Positions 7,276-15,844 of a stretch of 64,000 nt of DNA are shown here, one piece after another. The position numbers and the translations under genes were made by a program. Position 1 is the stretch's first letter. Each line of letters opens with the position of its first letter. The stretch covers positions 496,001 to 560,000 of the forward strand of contig NZ_HG917869.1 of assembly GCF_000577895.1 (NCBI RefSeq), in the 5' to 3' direction. The DNA comes from Clostridium bornimense (GTDB lineage Bacteria; Bacillota; Clostridia; Clostridiales; Clostridiaceae). Below the pieces are notes generated by a model. The model was not told the origin of the DNA. It ran no database searches and was given only the letters and a program-made list of their open reading frames with translations.

Positions 7276-7565
7276 AATGTACGTGACGTACATTGTATTT
7301 TTATGATTCAAAATATATACAATTCTAAAATAAATATAACAAATCATTTTACTTTTTATCTATTACATATTAATTTTTTGCTTCCAAATTTCTAGCAAAA
7401 TTAATACCGCTAGAATTTCCTTCGCTTTCAGTTTTCTTTAGTTTTTATTTCACTATTTTGTAAATATTCCAATATAAGAAAAAGATTAATGCTCCAATTT
7501 CTGAAACATTTATCCTTTTAACTTCTTTCACTGCATTATTAGATTTATGTAATGAATATTATTAA
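7270..7565. repeat. Rhs-locus spacer repeat, copy 1
   Basis: Two blocks, about 7270-7365 and 7475-7565, are close copies of 9562-9660 and 9670-9745. This copy carries about 110 extra bases between them. It starts with a perfect palindrome at 7276-7294 (AATGTACGT, one base, ACGTACATT). On the minus strand both copies can be read as AVKEVK-x2-NV-x-I-x-ALIFFLY, a possible remnant of coding sequence. The rest of 7300-7752 holds nothing else that I can assign. Confidence 0.6.
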
Positions 7566-7752
7566 TACTTTTATTTAGCTTACATCATATAACTATTCTC
7601 TATTTTACTAGCTTTTTAAGTATTATATTTTAAACAGTCAGCTATATGCTAAAAATATATTGAGTTATATTTCCATATTTAATTCTCACAATAACTTTTT
7701 CTCTACATTCTTCTCAAGTACCAAAAATATCTATACAATTATTAGATATCTT

Positions 7753-8118
7753 TTAATTATTACCATTTAATAATTCTGCATAAACAGTTAAATACTTTTT
7801 TTTATAATAACATTCACATACTTCAGCTGGATAAAAACATTTACTCTCTTTACTTTCTATAAATCTTTCAATTGCATACTCAATTTCGTCTTTATCTATC
7901 TTAATTACTATTTTATTGTTACCAAATATTATTTCATTCATATCATTATCTTGAATAAACTCTAATCCGATAGTATCTTGATTTACTTTATTATTAACTT
8001 CTATTATCCCATTTTTCATATGAATTGTATCTTCTAATACTTTTATTAATCCCTTAGAACCCTCTTCATCAAATTCTATCTTTAATGACAATTCACTCTC
8101 TTTATTAATATTTATCAA
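7753..8118 (-). CDS. Candidate immunity protein for the displaced Rhs tip
   Basis: A 121-residue soluble acidic protein starting MININKESELSLKIEFDEEG, with no family I recognise. It alternates short beta strands (GIIEVNNKVNQD, EIIFGNNKIVIKID) with one helix (EIEYAIERFIESKES), a layout common among small immunity proteins. It directly follows the decayed Rhs tip at 8141, in the position immunity genes take after each toxin tip. Unlike that tip it is still a complete frame, with AAGGGGG upstream of the ATG. Immunity genes are often kept after the toxin decays, because siblings may still carry it. Function is inferred from position only. Confidence 0.5.
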   Translation of the reverse strand: MININKESELSLKIEFDEEGSKGLIKVLEDTIHMKNGIIEVNNKVNQDTIGLEFIQDNDMNEIIFGNNKIVIKIDKDEIEYAIERFIESKESKCFYPAEVCECYYKKKYLTVYAELLNGNN

Positions 8119-8140
8119 TTTTATCCCCCTTACTGCTATT

Positions 8141-9535
8141 TTAATAGAATATGTATATTTTTAACAACCTCAAATTTATTACCCTTAGAGATGTTTGTGA
8201 ATTACCTATTATTTTTCCTATGTTTCCGCTTGGATTGTTTTGAAATTTCGGAACTTCTGAATCATATATTACTGGTAACTTATTTTCATATTTTACAGGT
8301 AAATTATTTAAGTTGTCTACATTCTTCAAATTTTTACTTATATCTTTTACATTATCTATTTTGTTTGTTATTTCACTTTTGTTACCTATATTCTTTATAT
8401 TATCTAACTTCGATAAGTCTTCTAACTTATTAACAGTTTTTACTGCATCTATTGCCTTACTTCCTTTAGTTGCTAAATCTTTTACTGTACTTACTTATTT
8501 TACTCCATTCTTTAATGTCTTATAAGTATCTTTTGCTTTCTTTGCTGCACTATATGTTTTTTCTGCCTACTTTTCAGCTTTATATGATTTTTTTACCTTT
8601 GATGCTTTACTCGCTGTCTTTGCTACTTTTGAACCTGCTCTTACTGCTGCTCCTCCGCCTGTTGCAACTGGTAATAAAGCACATCCTATATCTTCCCCCA
8701 GTGATACCCAATTTGATATACTTTTCGGATTCTTGCATAATTCTACTATATCATATCCTATTCATACCATATCTAATATTGTATCAATAATATGTCCTGT
8801 AGGATCATCATATATCAATGGATTGTTATGGCAATAAGTATATAAGTTCAAGCTTAACGGATCTTTAACATCACCAGTATAAGTATCTTCTTGTAAAAAT
8901 CTTACCACTGTAGGATCATACATTCTTGCATTTAGATAATATAATCCTGTAGCTTCGTCATATTGATATCCTGCGTATCTTATTGGATTATCTGCTTCTC
9001 CACTACTTTCTACTATTTCTCCAAAGGCGTCATAGTAGTATGATGCTACTTCTTTTCCTTCACCATTTACAAGCTTATTTACATCACCCTGTCCATTGTA
9101 TAGGTAGTATAAGTTTTCTCCATTTATTGTTCTTGAGATTAACTTACTTCCATATACACTTCTAGCTTTTTCGCTATTTTCTCCATCTACTTCTAAGATT
9201 ACTTTGTCACCTTCGTAAAGGTATCTTATTACTTTATCGTTAGATGTTTTTGAATCTCTATATCCTTCACTGTTGTAGCTATATGTTTCATGAACTCCAC
9301 TAGCTGTATTTATTTCTATTAGTTGATTATATACGTCGTAGCTATAAGTTGTTATTCCTTCGTAAGTTGTAGTTCCATCTACATAAGTAGTTTCTACTTT
9401 TGATAATTGGTTTCCATTACTATCATAAATATATTTTACTACAGAATCTCCTACTTTTTCTTCTATCTTTCTTCCAAAGATGTTATAGATATATTTTGCT
9501 ATAATACCACTTATATCTACTTATCTTCTTGGATA
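8141..9535 (-). pseudogene. Displaced, decayed Rhs C-terminal cassette
   Basis: This stretch is a diverged copy of the 3' part of the Rhs gene at 10259-12862: Rhs core end, Ala/Lys-rich linker, then NLPVKYENKLPV, after which a different tip (SEVPKFQNNPSGNIGKIIGN and on) ends at 8141. It has at least two in-frame stops relative to the intact copy (near 8495, Ser to stop; near 8570). It also jumps from the repeat at about 11955 to that at 12640 of the intact copy, and lacks a further block near 9520. Both jumps are at short homologies between YD repeats. It has no start or ribosome binding site. It is an orphan tip of the kind that accumulates downstream of Rhs genes and can serve as a donor for toxin replacement. 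Confidence 0.75.
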
Positions 9536-9561
9536 CTTTACTTCCCACATTCTTCTGCTCA

Positions 9562-9745
9562 TTATTTCAAATGTACGTAACGTAAATTACATTCTTAAAA
9601 TTAAAAGCATATACAGCAATGAAATAAATATAACAAATCATTTTATTTTTTATCTAACTATCTATATTTTAATAAAGAAAAAAGATTAATGCCTCAATTA
9701 CTGAAACATTAACCTTTTTAACTTCTTTCACTGCACTATTAGAAT
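9562..9745. repeat. Rhs-locus spacer repeat, copy 2
   Basis: Imperfect copy of 7270-7565, without the insertion. Its palindrome (9570-9588) has one mismatched base compared with the perfect one in copy 1. The two copies each lie just beyond the truncated upstream edge of an Rhs fragment, so they may mark old cassette boundaries. The remaining bases up to 9840 show no gene. Confidence 0.6.
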
Positions 9746-9840
9746 GACGCGACAAAATTTATTACCATTTCTTACTTTATTAACAATTTGTTGCATTGAC
9801 TTTTTAAAGTTATAAAGCTCATTTTTTATCCACATCAATT

Positions 9841-10242
9841 CTAAATGTACTGTTCCTTTTCCAAAAACTCTAATAAATCTTTTTGAAATCTATCATAATC
9901 CAATTTCCCTTTACGACTAATAGCTTTTACGGATTCTAAAATGTTTTTAATAATTAACCTACATTTATTATCAATATCTGATTTAACATACTCATCAAAA
10001 TCTATACTTTTCCTAATGTCAATTACTCTATATTTTATTCGATAATTAATACTATTTCTCCATTTAGAATCCACATCCAAATCTTCTGGTGCAATTACTG
10101 GGGTTATTGCTACAATATCAATAATATCGCTATATTTCTTATCTTTCATAAAGTTTCTTATTTCTCTACACATTCTATAAACCTCATCATCAATACCATA
10201 AATATCCTTATAATATGATGGTGAATTAATATTTAAATCCAT
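9841..10242 (-). CDS. Probable immunity protein of the Rhs toxin
   Basis: A 133-residue soluble protein (MDLNINSPSYYKDIYGIDDE at the start) made mostly of helices, with the conserved-looking stretch SDIIDIVAITPVIAPEDL (residues 38-55) and a C-terminal helix LDYDRFQKDLLEFLEKEQ. It lies 16 bases downstream of the Rhs toxin stop, the standard place for a cognate immunity gene. I have a weak memory of this pattern in the Imm44-like group, but cannot confirm it. It would bind and neutralise the C-terminal nuclease-like domain of the neighbouring Rhs protein in the cytoplasm. The frame is intact with a plausible ribosome binding site (GGAGGAATGGTA, overlapping the start region). Confidence 0.6.
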   Translation of the reverse strand: MDLNINSPSYYKDIYGIDDEVYRMCREIRNFMKDKKYSDIIDIVAITPVIAPEDLDVDSKWRNSINYRIKYRVIDIRKSIDFDEYVKSDIDNKCRLIIKNILESVKAISRKGKLDYDRFQKDLLEFLEKEQYI

Positions 10243-10258
10243 ATTACCATTCCTCCGT

Positions 10259-12862
10259 TTACCATCTACTTTTATTTAATGGTGGCAGCATTTTATATTT
10301 ATTATAATAATACACAATCATATCATGTTGCCAATTATGTATATCTGCTTTACTACCACTTTCCAAAATTTTCATTGTAGCATTATTATTATCTAAAAAC
10401 TCTTGTGTATATCTAGTGTTCGGATGTATCGTCTCTCCAAATTTTAATATTTCTCCAGTATCTTTGTCAACTAAAGCATATCCATAATTAGTATTTAGAT
10501 TTGATAATGAATTACCATGAGAACCTATAGTTGTAGTTTTCCCTCCAATTCCATTAGCATCTTTATATTGTTTCCATGCATCACTCATTCCAGCATTATC
10601 ATATTTACCTGCATTTGCTGATTGGAATTCATTCCAACTCATTGTTTTAGGGTTACTTCCCCCCTTAGTACCACCAATACCATTAGACTTCATATATCCC
10701 AAAGGATCATTTTGAAACTTAGCAAAATCTTCATTATATTCTACTGGTAATCTATTTTCATATTTTACAGGTAAATTATTTAAGTTGTCTACATTCTTTA
10801 AATTGTTACTTATATCTTTTACATTATCTATTTTGTTTGTTATTTCACTTATCTTATCTATATTCTTTATATTATCTAACTTCGATAAGTCTTCTAACTT
10901 ATTAACAGTTTTTACTGCATCTATTGCCTTACTTCCCTTAGTTGCTAAATCTTTTACTGTACTTACTGATTTTACGCCATTCTTTACTGCCTTATAAGTA
11001 TCTTTTGCTTTCTTTGCTGCACTATATGTTTTTTTTACCTTTGATGCTTTACTCACCGTCTTCGCTGCTTTTGATGCTTTCTTTCCTTTACTCGCTGCTT
11101 TTGCTGCTTTTGATGCTTTCTTTCCTTTACTCGCTGTCTTTGCTGCTTTTGAACCTGCTCTTACTGCCGCTCCTCCACCTGTTGCAACTGGTAATAAAGC
11201 ACATCCTATATCTGCCCCCAGTGATACCCAATTTGATATACTTTTCGGATTCTTGCATAATTCTACTATATCATATCCTATTGATACCACATCTAATATT
11301 GTATCAAGAATATGTCCTGTAGGATCATCATATATCAATGGATTGTTATGGCAATATGTATACAAATTCAAGCTTAACGGATCTTTAACATCACCAGTAT
11401 AAGTATCTTCTTGTAAGAATCTCGCTACTGTTGGATCATACATTCTTGCATTTAGATAATATAGTCCTGTAGCTTCGTCATATTGATATCCTGCGTATCT
11501 TATTGGATTATCTGCTTCTCCACTACTTTCTACTATTTCTCCAAAAGCGTCATAGTAGTATGATGCTACTTCTTTTCCTTTGCTATTTACAAGCTTAGTT
11601 ACATCACCATGTCCATTGTATAAGTAGTATAAGTTTTCTCCATTTATTGTTCTTGAGATTAACTTACTTCCATAAACACTTCTGGCTTTTTCATTGTTGT
11701 CTCCATCTACTTCTAAAATAACCTTATCACCTTCATAAAGGTATCTTATTACTTTACCGTTAGATGTTTTTGAATCTCTATAGCCTTCGCTATTATAAGT
11801 ATATGTTTCATGGACTCCGCTGGCTGTATTTATTTCTATTAGTTGATTATATACATCATAGCTGTAAGTTGTTATTCCTTCGTAAGTTATAGTGCCATCT
11901 ACATAAGTAGTTTCCACTTTTGATAATTGGTTTCCATTATTATCATAAGTATATTCTACCATTTCAGAAATAATATTATTTATTGACGTTCTAATAGAAA
12001 CTAGTCTATTTCTACCATCATAACTATATGTATTTAATGTTGTTTTACTACTTTCTGTTACTGTTTCACTTGCTCTATTTCCTGCTTCGTCATAAGTGTA
12101 GCTAGTTACTTTTCCTGTTGGTTCAGTTACTTTCCATAGTCTGTTTAAGCTATCATAAGCATAAGTTGTAATTCCCTTACAATCTACCTTTGTTAAGATA
12201 TTTTTAGCTCCATCATAAGTGTAGCTAAAGCTTTCTATTACTGTTCCTTCTGCATTTTTATTTTCTAATAGCTTTAATGTATTATCTTCATTATAAGTGT
12301 ACTCTTCAGAATATCCATTTGAAAGTGTTACTTTTTGAAGACTTCCATTATCATAGTAGCTATATTTTGTAATATCTTCTCCAGCTCTTACTTCTACTAG
12401 TCTTCCTACTTTGTCATAGATTTTAATAACTTTATTTCCTTTTGGATCTATTGTTATTTCACCATAGTATCCATCTTGTAAGTTTTCTATTCCTTCTGTT
12501 ACATCATAATCATAAGTAGTTTTTCCTATATAAGGTACTGTTTTTGAAGTTACGCTATTTAACTCATCATAGGTTCTAGTTGTAGTTCCTTCACTGTTAG
12601 TGATAGTTAATATATTGTTGTTATTATCATAAGTATATTTTACTACAGAATCTCCTACTTTTTCTTCTATCTTTCTTCCAAGGATATCATAGATATATTC
12701 TGCTACAACACTGTTTCTATCTACCTTAGTTTTTAATGAACCATCACCATAATAAGTATAAGTTTCTTCATTTTCTCCGCTACTTATCTTTTTAGATACT
12801 TTATTTCCTACATTATATTGATAAGTTGTAACATTACCTTTACCATCAGTTTGAGTTAACAT
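10259..12862 (-). CDS. Rhs/YD-repeat protein with C-terminal toxin domain, N-terminus missing
   Basis: An 867-codon open frame. Residues 1-430 are YD repeats (TYSYDVYNQLIE-type units), followed by the Rhs core signature YDPTVARFLQEDTYTGDVKD ... LNLYTYCHNNPLIYDDPTGH near 480-520. Then come a hydrophobic patch, a long Ala/Lys linker, NLPVKYENRLPVEY, KFQNDPLGYMKSNG and a tip. The last 75 residues (YALVDKDTGEILKFGETIHP, NTRYTQEF, HNWQHDMIVYY) loosely fit a GIY-YIG/URI-type nuclease toxin: a G-E-T turn and then an Arg. The first ATG has no ribosome binding site and is an internal codon of a longer ancestral gene broken by stops upstream (12952, 13205). So it is probably not translated as such, though the tip is intact. 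Its immunity gene follows. Confidence 0.7.
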   Translation of the reverse strand: MLTQTDGKGNVTTYQYNVGNKVSKKISSGENEETYTYYGDGSLKTKVDRNSVVAEYIYDILGRKIEEKVGDSVVKYTYDNNNNILTITNSEGTTTRTYDELNSVTSKTVPYIGKTTYDYDVTEGIENLQDGYYGEITIDPKGNKVIKIYDKVGRLVEVRAGEDITKYSYYDNGSLQKVTLSNGYSEEYTYNEDNTLKLLENKNAEGTVIESFSYTYDGAKNILTKVDCKGITTYAYDSLNRLWKVTEPTGKVTSYTYDEAGNRASETVTESSKTTLNTYSYDGRNRLVSIRTSINNIISEMVEYTYDNNGNQLSKVETTYVDGTITYEGITTYSYDVYNQLIEINTASGVHETYTYNSEGYRDSKTSNGKVIRYLYEGDKVILEVDGDNNEKARSVYGSKLISRTINGENLYYLYNGHGDVTKLVNSKGKEVASYYYDAFGEIVESSGEADNPIRYAGYQYDEATGLYYLNARMYDPTVARFLQEDTYTGDVKDPLSLNLYTYCHNNPLIYDDPTGHILDTILDVVSIGYDIVELCKNPKSISNWVSLGADIGCALLPVATGGGAAVRAGSKAAKTASKGKKASKAAKAASKGKKASKAAKTVSKASKVKKTYSAAKKAKDTYKAVKNGVKSVSTVKDLATKGSKAIDAVKTVNKLEDLSKLDNIKNIDKISEITNKIDNVKDISNNLKNVDNLNNLPVKYENRLPVEYNEDFAKFQNDPLGYMKSNGIGGTKGGSNPKTMSWNEFQSANAGKYDNAGMSDAWKQYKDANGIGGKTTTIGSHGNSLSNLNTNYGYALVDKDTGEILKFGETIHPNTRYTQEFLDNNNATMKILESGSKADIHNWQHDMIVYYYNKYKMLPPLNKSRW
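11064..11141. repeat. 39-bp tandem duplication in the Rhs linker
   Basis: Two copies of a 39-base unit (13 codons, encoding KGKKASKAAK plus three residues) stand in tandem inside the Ala/Lys linker. The displaced copy at 8141-9535 lacks the expansion, so the duplication is local and keeps frame. Confidence 0.7.
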
Positions 12863-13390
12863 GTTTCCATTACCATCGTATGTATAACATGTATTTTCAT
12901 CGATGCCGTTATTGCTTACTGTTACTTTTATAAGTCTGTTTAAATAGTCATATTAATATTTTGTAATATTTCCATTACCATCAGTTTTACTTGCTGTATT
13001 TCCTACTTCATCATAACTTTCATATGTTGCTACACCTATTGCATCTATTGTTTTTATTACTCTCTTGTTTTTATCATAGAAATATTGTTTTACATTACCT
13101 AATGCATCTATTGATTTACTTTGAGTGTCATTAATATTGTACTCTAGTTTTTCAATAGTCTTGCCATTTGCATCAATCTTTTCTATAACCCTGTTTAATG
13201 GATCTTAAACATAAGTTGTTGTATTACCTAACCAGTTAGTTTCAGTTAATTTATTACCATTTTTATCATAGGTGTAAGATGTTTTTTGTGTAACACCATT
13301 ACCATCACTTTCTGATAATGCTTCACCTACTAGATTGTATGTTGATGTTGTCACTGTTTTTTCTTCATAAAATCTACTTATTATTTAATT
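12863..13390 (-). pseudogene. Broken 5' part of the Rhs gene
   Basis: The same frame continues upstream of 12862 with good YD repeats (YDEVGNTASKTDGNGNITKY, YDKNKRVIKTIDAIG, YDKNGNKLTETNW) but is interrupted by TAA near 12952 (in KY-stop-YDYLNRL) and TAA near 13203 (in TTYV-stop-DPLNRV). Sequence similarity ends near 13390, so the secretion-linked N-terminus is absent. Both stops could arise by single base changes. Confidence 0.75.
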
Positions 13391-13396
13391 AAAATA

Positions 13397-13420
13397 TCAT
13401 ATATAATAACTTGTTTTCAT
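13397..13420 (-). other. Vestigial start: ribosome binding site plus seven codons
   Basis: AAAGGA is followed by ATG at 13420 and MKTSYYI before a stop at 13397, just upstream of where Rhs similarity begins. This may be the original 5' end of the gene, now cut off from the rest, or chance. Confidence 0.3.
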
Positions 13421-13435
13421 ATTTTTCCTTTTGAC

Positions 13436-13468
13436 GAAAAAAGGCAGCTTTTGTAGCCGCCTTTTTTT
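13436..13468. terminator. Bidirectional terminator
   Basis: AAGGCAGC / GCCGCCTT (one mismatch, loop TTTTGTA) is flanked by A runs on the left and T runs on the right, so it works in both directions. On the minus strand it isolates the Rhs remnant from any promoter further upstream. Confidence 0.8.
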
Positions 13469-13544
13469 ATTTTCTCCTTTATAATTGGGTGTTTATTTAG
13501 GATACTTTTAGTTTAAAAAAGAAACGATTAAAACTAAAAATTTA

Positions 13545-13665
13545 ATAGTACATAGTACTATATACAACATAACTATACTATGATGAAGGAATTTAAAAAT
13601 AGAATGCCAATATTTATGTAATATTTTTATTTTTATGGGATAACAACCCATAATTAATGTATAAT
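13545..13665 (+). promoter_or_regulatory. cat upstream region with two inverted repeats and a -10 box
   Basis: ATAGTA-CATAG-TACTAT (13545-13561) and TATGGG-7-CCCATA (13634-13652) are inverted repeats. A TATAAT -10 box lies at 13660-13665, with no good -35. The second repeat overlaps the -35 position, so it may be an operator. It is not the ribosome-site-hiding hairpin of classic inducible cat genes. Confidence 0.4.
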
Positions 13666-13702
13666 AAAAATATCAAACTTAAATATAAGGAGAGAATAAA
13701 GG

Positions 13703-14350
13703 ATGGGATTCAATGTAATTGATTTGAATACTTGGGATAGGAAAGAACGTTTTAATCATTTCTTTAATAATGCAAAATGTACATACAGTATAACTGTTAA
13801 TATTGATATTACAAATCTTTATAATTACACAAAAACTAATAAGTTGAGATTTTATCCAACCTTTACATGGATTGTTTCAAAAGTTATAAATAATTATAAA
13901 GAGTTTAAAATGGCATTTGATGAGAAAGGTAGATTAGGATTTTTTGATGAGATTGGTCCAAGTTATTCTGTATTAAATAATAAAACTAAGGTAATGAGCG
14001 ATTTATATACATCATTTAATAATGTATTTGCAAATTTCTACATGGACATGGAGAATAGTTTAAACAAATATAAAGAAAATGCTAATTTTACTACAAAGTT
14101 TCAAAATAACTTTTTCATTGTTTCGTGTTTACCTTGGTTTACCTATACATCTTTTAATGTAAATAATGAAGGAAGTACTCCTTTTTTATTTCCTATGGTA
14201 ACATGGGGAAAGTATTTTAAAGAAGATAATAAGATCATTATGCCATTAACTATTCAAGTTCATCATGCAGTTGCTGATGGATACCACTGTTCATTATTCT
14301 TTTCTGATGTAAAAGAAATATCACTAAATCCAGAGAAGTATTTAAAATAA
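13703..14350 (+). CDS. catA: Chloramphenicol acetyltransferase, type A
   Basis: A 215-residue CAT of normal length. The catalytic motif HHAVADGYH (about residues 189-197) has the active His and the conserved Asp-Gly, and family blocks YPTFTWIVSKVIN, SVLNNKTK, IVSCLPWFTYTSFN and FPMVTWGKY are in place. It moves an acetyl group from acetyl-CoA to the 3-hydroxyl of chloramphenicol, as a cytoplasmic trimer. A good ribosome binding site (AAGGAG) precedes the ATG. It stands alone between terminator 13436-13468 and the GNAT gene, with no mobile element beside it and base use like its neighbours, so it may be an intrinsic clostridial catA-like gene. Whether it gives resistance cannot be said from sequence. 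Confidence 0.92.
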   Translation: MGFNVIDLNTWDRKERFNHFFNNAKCTYSITVNIDITNLYNYTKTNKLRFYPTFTWIVSKVINNYKEFKMAFDEKGRLGFFDEIGPSYSVLNNKTKVMSDLYTSFNNVFANFYMDMENSLNKYKENANFTTKFQNNFFIVSCLPWFTYTSFNVNNEGSTPFLFPMVTWGKYFKEDNKIIMPLTIQVHHAVADGYHCSLFFSDVKEISLNPEKYLK

Positions 14351-14481
14351 CCTAAATTTAATATATTGAACTAAACCAGAGCCTTATTATTAAATCTTAT
14401 ATATCATGTAGAAATGTATCCTTTTATATGCTCCTCTTTCTGGAATAAAGAACTCATATATCTAAGTAGCTTTATATTTAA

Positions 14482-15390
14482 TTACAAATACTTTGCTACT
14501 TGATAATAATGAGAAGATTTCTTAAATCCAATTGTATAATAAAAATCCATATCAGATATTACAATTGCTCTTTTAGCGCCCAAATCTGCACATCGATTCA
14601 CTGCTTCGTAGATTGCAGCTTTTGCCAGGCCTTTTTTTCTGTATTTAGGTATTGTTGCGACAGGCTCAATATAAGCTGTTTCATCACCAGGTGTATACCA
14701 AATACCACAATGTGAAGCCCATTCTCCATTGGAAGACTTAATAAGTATTTTTAGTGAGTCATTCCAATGTGGTTCTCTAAATGCTACTGAATCATATGTG
14801 ACATCAGGTTCTTCTTCTCCTTCATGATCAAATCCTTTATACAACAATTCAGCATATTTTTCATAATTCTTTTCAGTATCGAATGTTGCCACTGAAAAAC
14901 CTTCTGGAAGTGAATAATTGTATTTATCATTTGCATTACATTTTAACTCCAAGATATCCTCTGGATAACCATCCATAACAAATCCCTTATCTTTTAAAAA
15001 TTGTACTTTTACAGTATCTTCATCTTTAATTACTGTTTTTACCCAGTATCCATTTTCACACCACTTATCGGTTTTGAATGTCTTTTCAGCATACTCATAC
15101 ATGTCATTATAAAGATGTTCATATCCTGGTTCGCATAGAAAATAGACAGGTGGATGATCAATGTCAAAAATAACTACTCCTACTACTTCGTCCTCTTCTA
15201 CCCACATTCCTATTAATGGTAATAATTCTGGATTGGTATAATCATGGTTGAGCATCCAATCAAGTCTGCCAATATGCCAATTTTCTTGCAATCCATTTCC
15301 AGTGTACTTTTCAAAAAAATGAGAAAGCATCTGATAATTTTCGCTAAATCGTTCTCCATTCGAATAATTTAAAAACTTAATTTTCCCCAT
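14482..15390 (-). CDS. GNAT-family acetyltransferase with two GNAT-like halves
   Basis: A 302-residue protein in which both halves look GNAT-like. The N-terminal half (1-145) includes IGMWVEEDEVVGVVIFDID. The C-terminal half carries a clear acetyl-CoA motif, VATIPKYRKKGLAKAAIYEA (about 245-265), then AIVISDMDFYYTIGFKKSS. Such tandem-GNAT proteins are common in clostridia; usually only one half is active, here probably the C-terminal one. It acts in the cytoplasm on an unknown amine. The gene is monocistronic and convergent with catA across a 130-base gap in which I see no clear terminator. A ribosome binding site (AGGAG) lies before the ATG. Confidence 0.8.
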   Translation of the reverse strand: MGKIKFLNYSNGERFSENYQMLSHFFEKYTGNGLQENWHIGRLDWMLNHDYTNPELLPLIGMWVEEDEVVGVVIFDIDHPPVYFLCEPGYEHLYNDMYEYAEKTFKTDKWCENGYWVKTVIKDEDTVKVQFLKDKGFVMDGYPEDILELKCNANDKYNYSLPEGFSVATFDTEKNYEKYAELLYKGFDHEGEEEPDVTYDSVAFREPHWNDSLKILIKSSNGEWASHCGIWYTPGDETAYIEPVATIPKYRKKGLAKAAIYEAVNRCADLGAKRAIVISDMDFYYTIGFKKSSHYYQVAKYL

Positions 15391-15429
15391 AATTTTTCTC
15401 CTTTACGTTTATTTTTATTATCAAATGAT

Positions 15430-15790
15430 TATTTCTAGTCAAAAATAATATCTAAATCTTTTTCTGACAAATCTATTAAATCATCAGCTTAATTATCCTC
15501 AATTATACTGTTACTCTTTCCTTCCTCAGTCATTGGAAAGAACACAGAAAAGCATCCGATAGTATTTTTATCATAAATATCTATTGAGTAAGATAACACT
15601 AGTCCATCACAAGAAATCACTGATACTACAATTTGATGACTATATACATTTTTACCTTTTAAATGTGAATTGTGAAATCCACATTTCTCAATTGGATTTA
15701 TATCTTTTTACGAGGAATTAGTTTTTTCTGAAACATTTATGTATAGTTCCTTGTTGTGTTGAAGCTCAATTATAACAAGTATTTATCATA
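15430..15790 (-). pseudogene. Transposase remnant
   Basis: The minus strand reads LVIIELQHNKELYINVSEKT, then NPIEKCGFHNSHLKGKNVYS, HQIVVSVISCDGLVLSYSID and IYDKNTIG, broken by at least two stops. The H-x-SHLKGK-x-VYSHQIV...DGL block is like the middle of IS4-type transposases that carry a DDE nuclease. Ends and terminal repeats are not visible. It fills most of the 450-base gap between the GNAT gene and the next one. Confidence 0.45.
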
Positions 15791-15844
15791 AATGTTTTTT
15801 TATTTTATTCATTTGTAAAATTATTTAAGTATTCTTGTACTATT

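Noticed and set aside
8191-9165. Several leucine-rich plus-strand frames (8191-8433, 8470-8790, 8983-9165) and 10785-11322
   Set aside because: They are reverse-strand shadows of the Rhs linker and core; low-complexity, no ribosome binding sites.
15430-15790. Complete insertion sequence
   Set aside because: Stops within the transposase-like frame and no terminal repeats; only a remnant.
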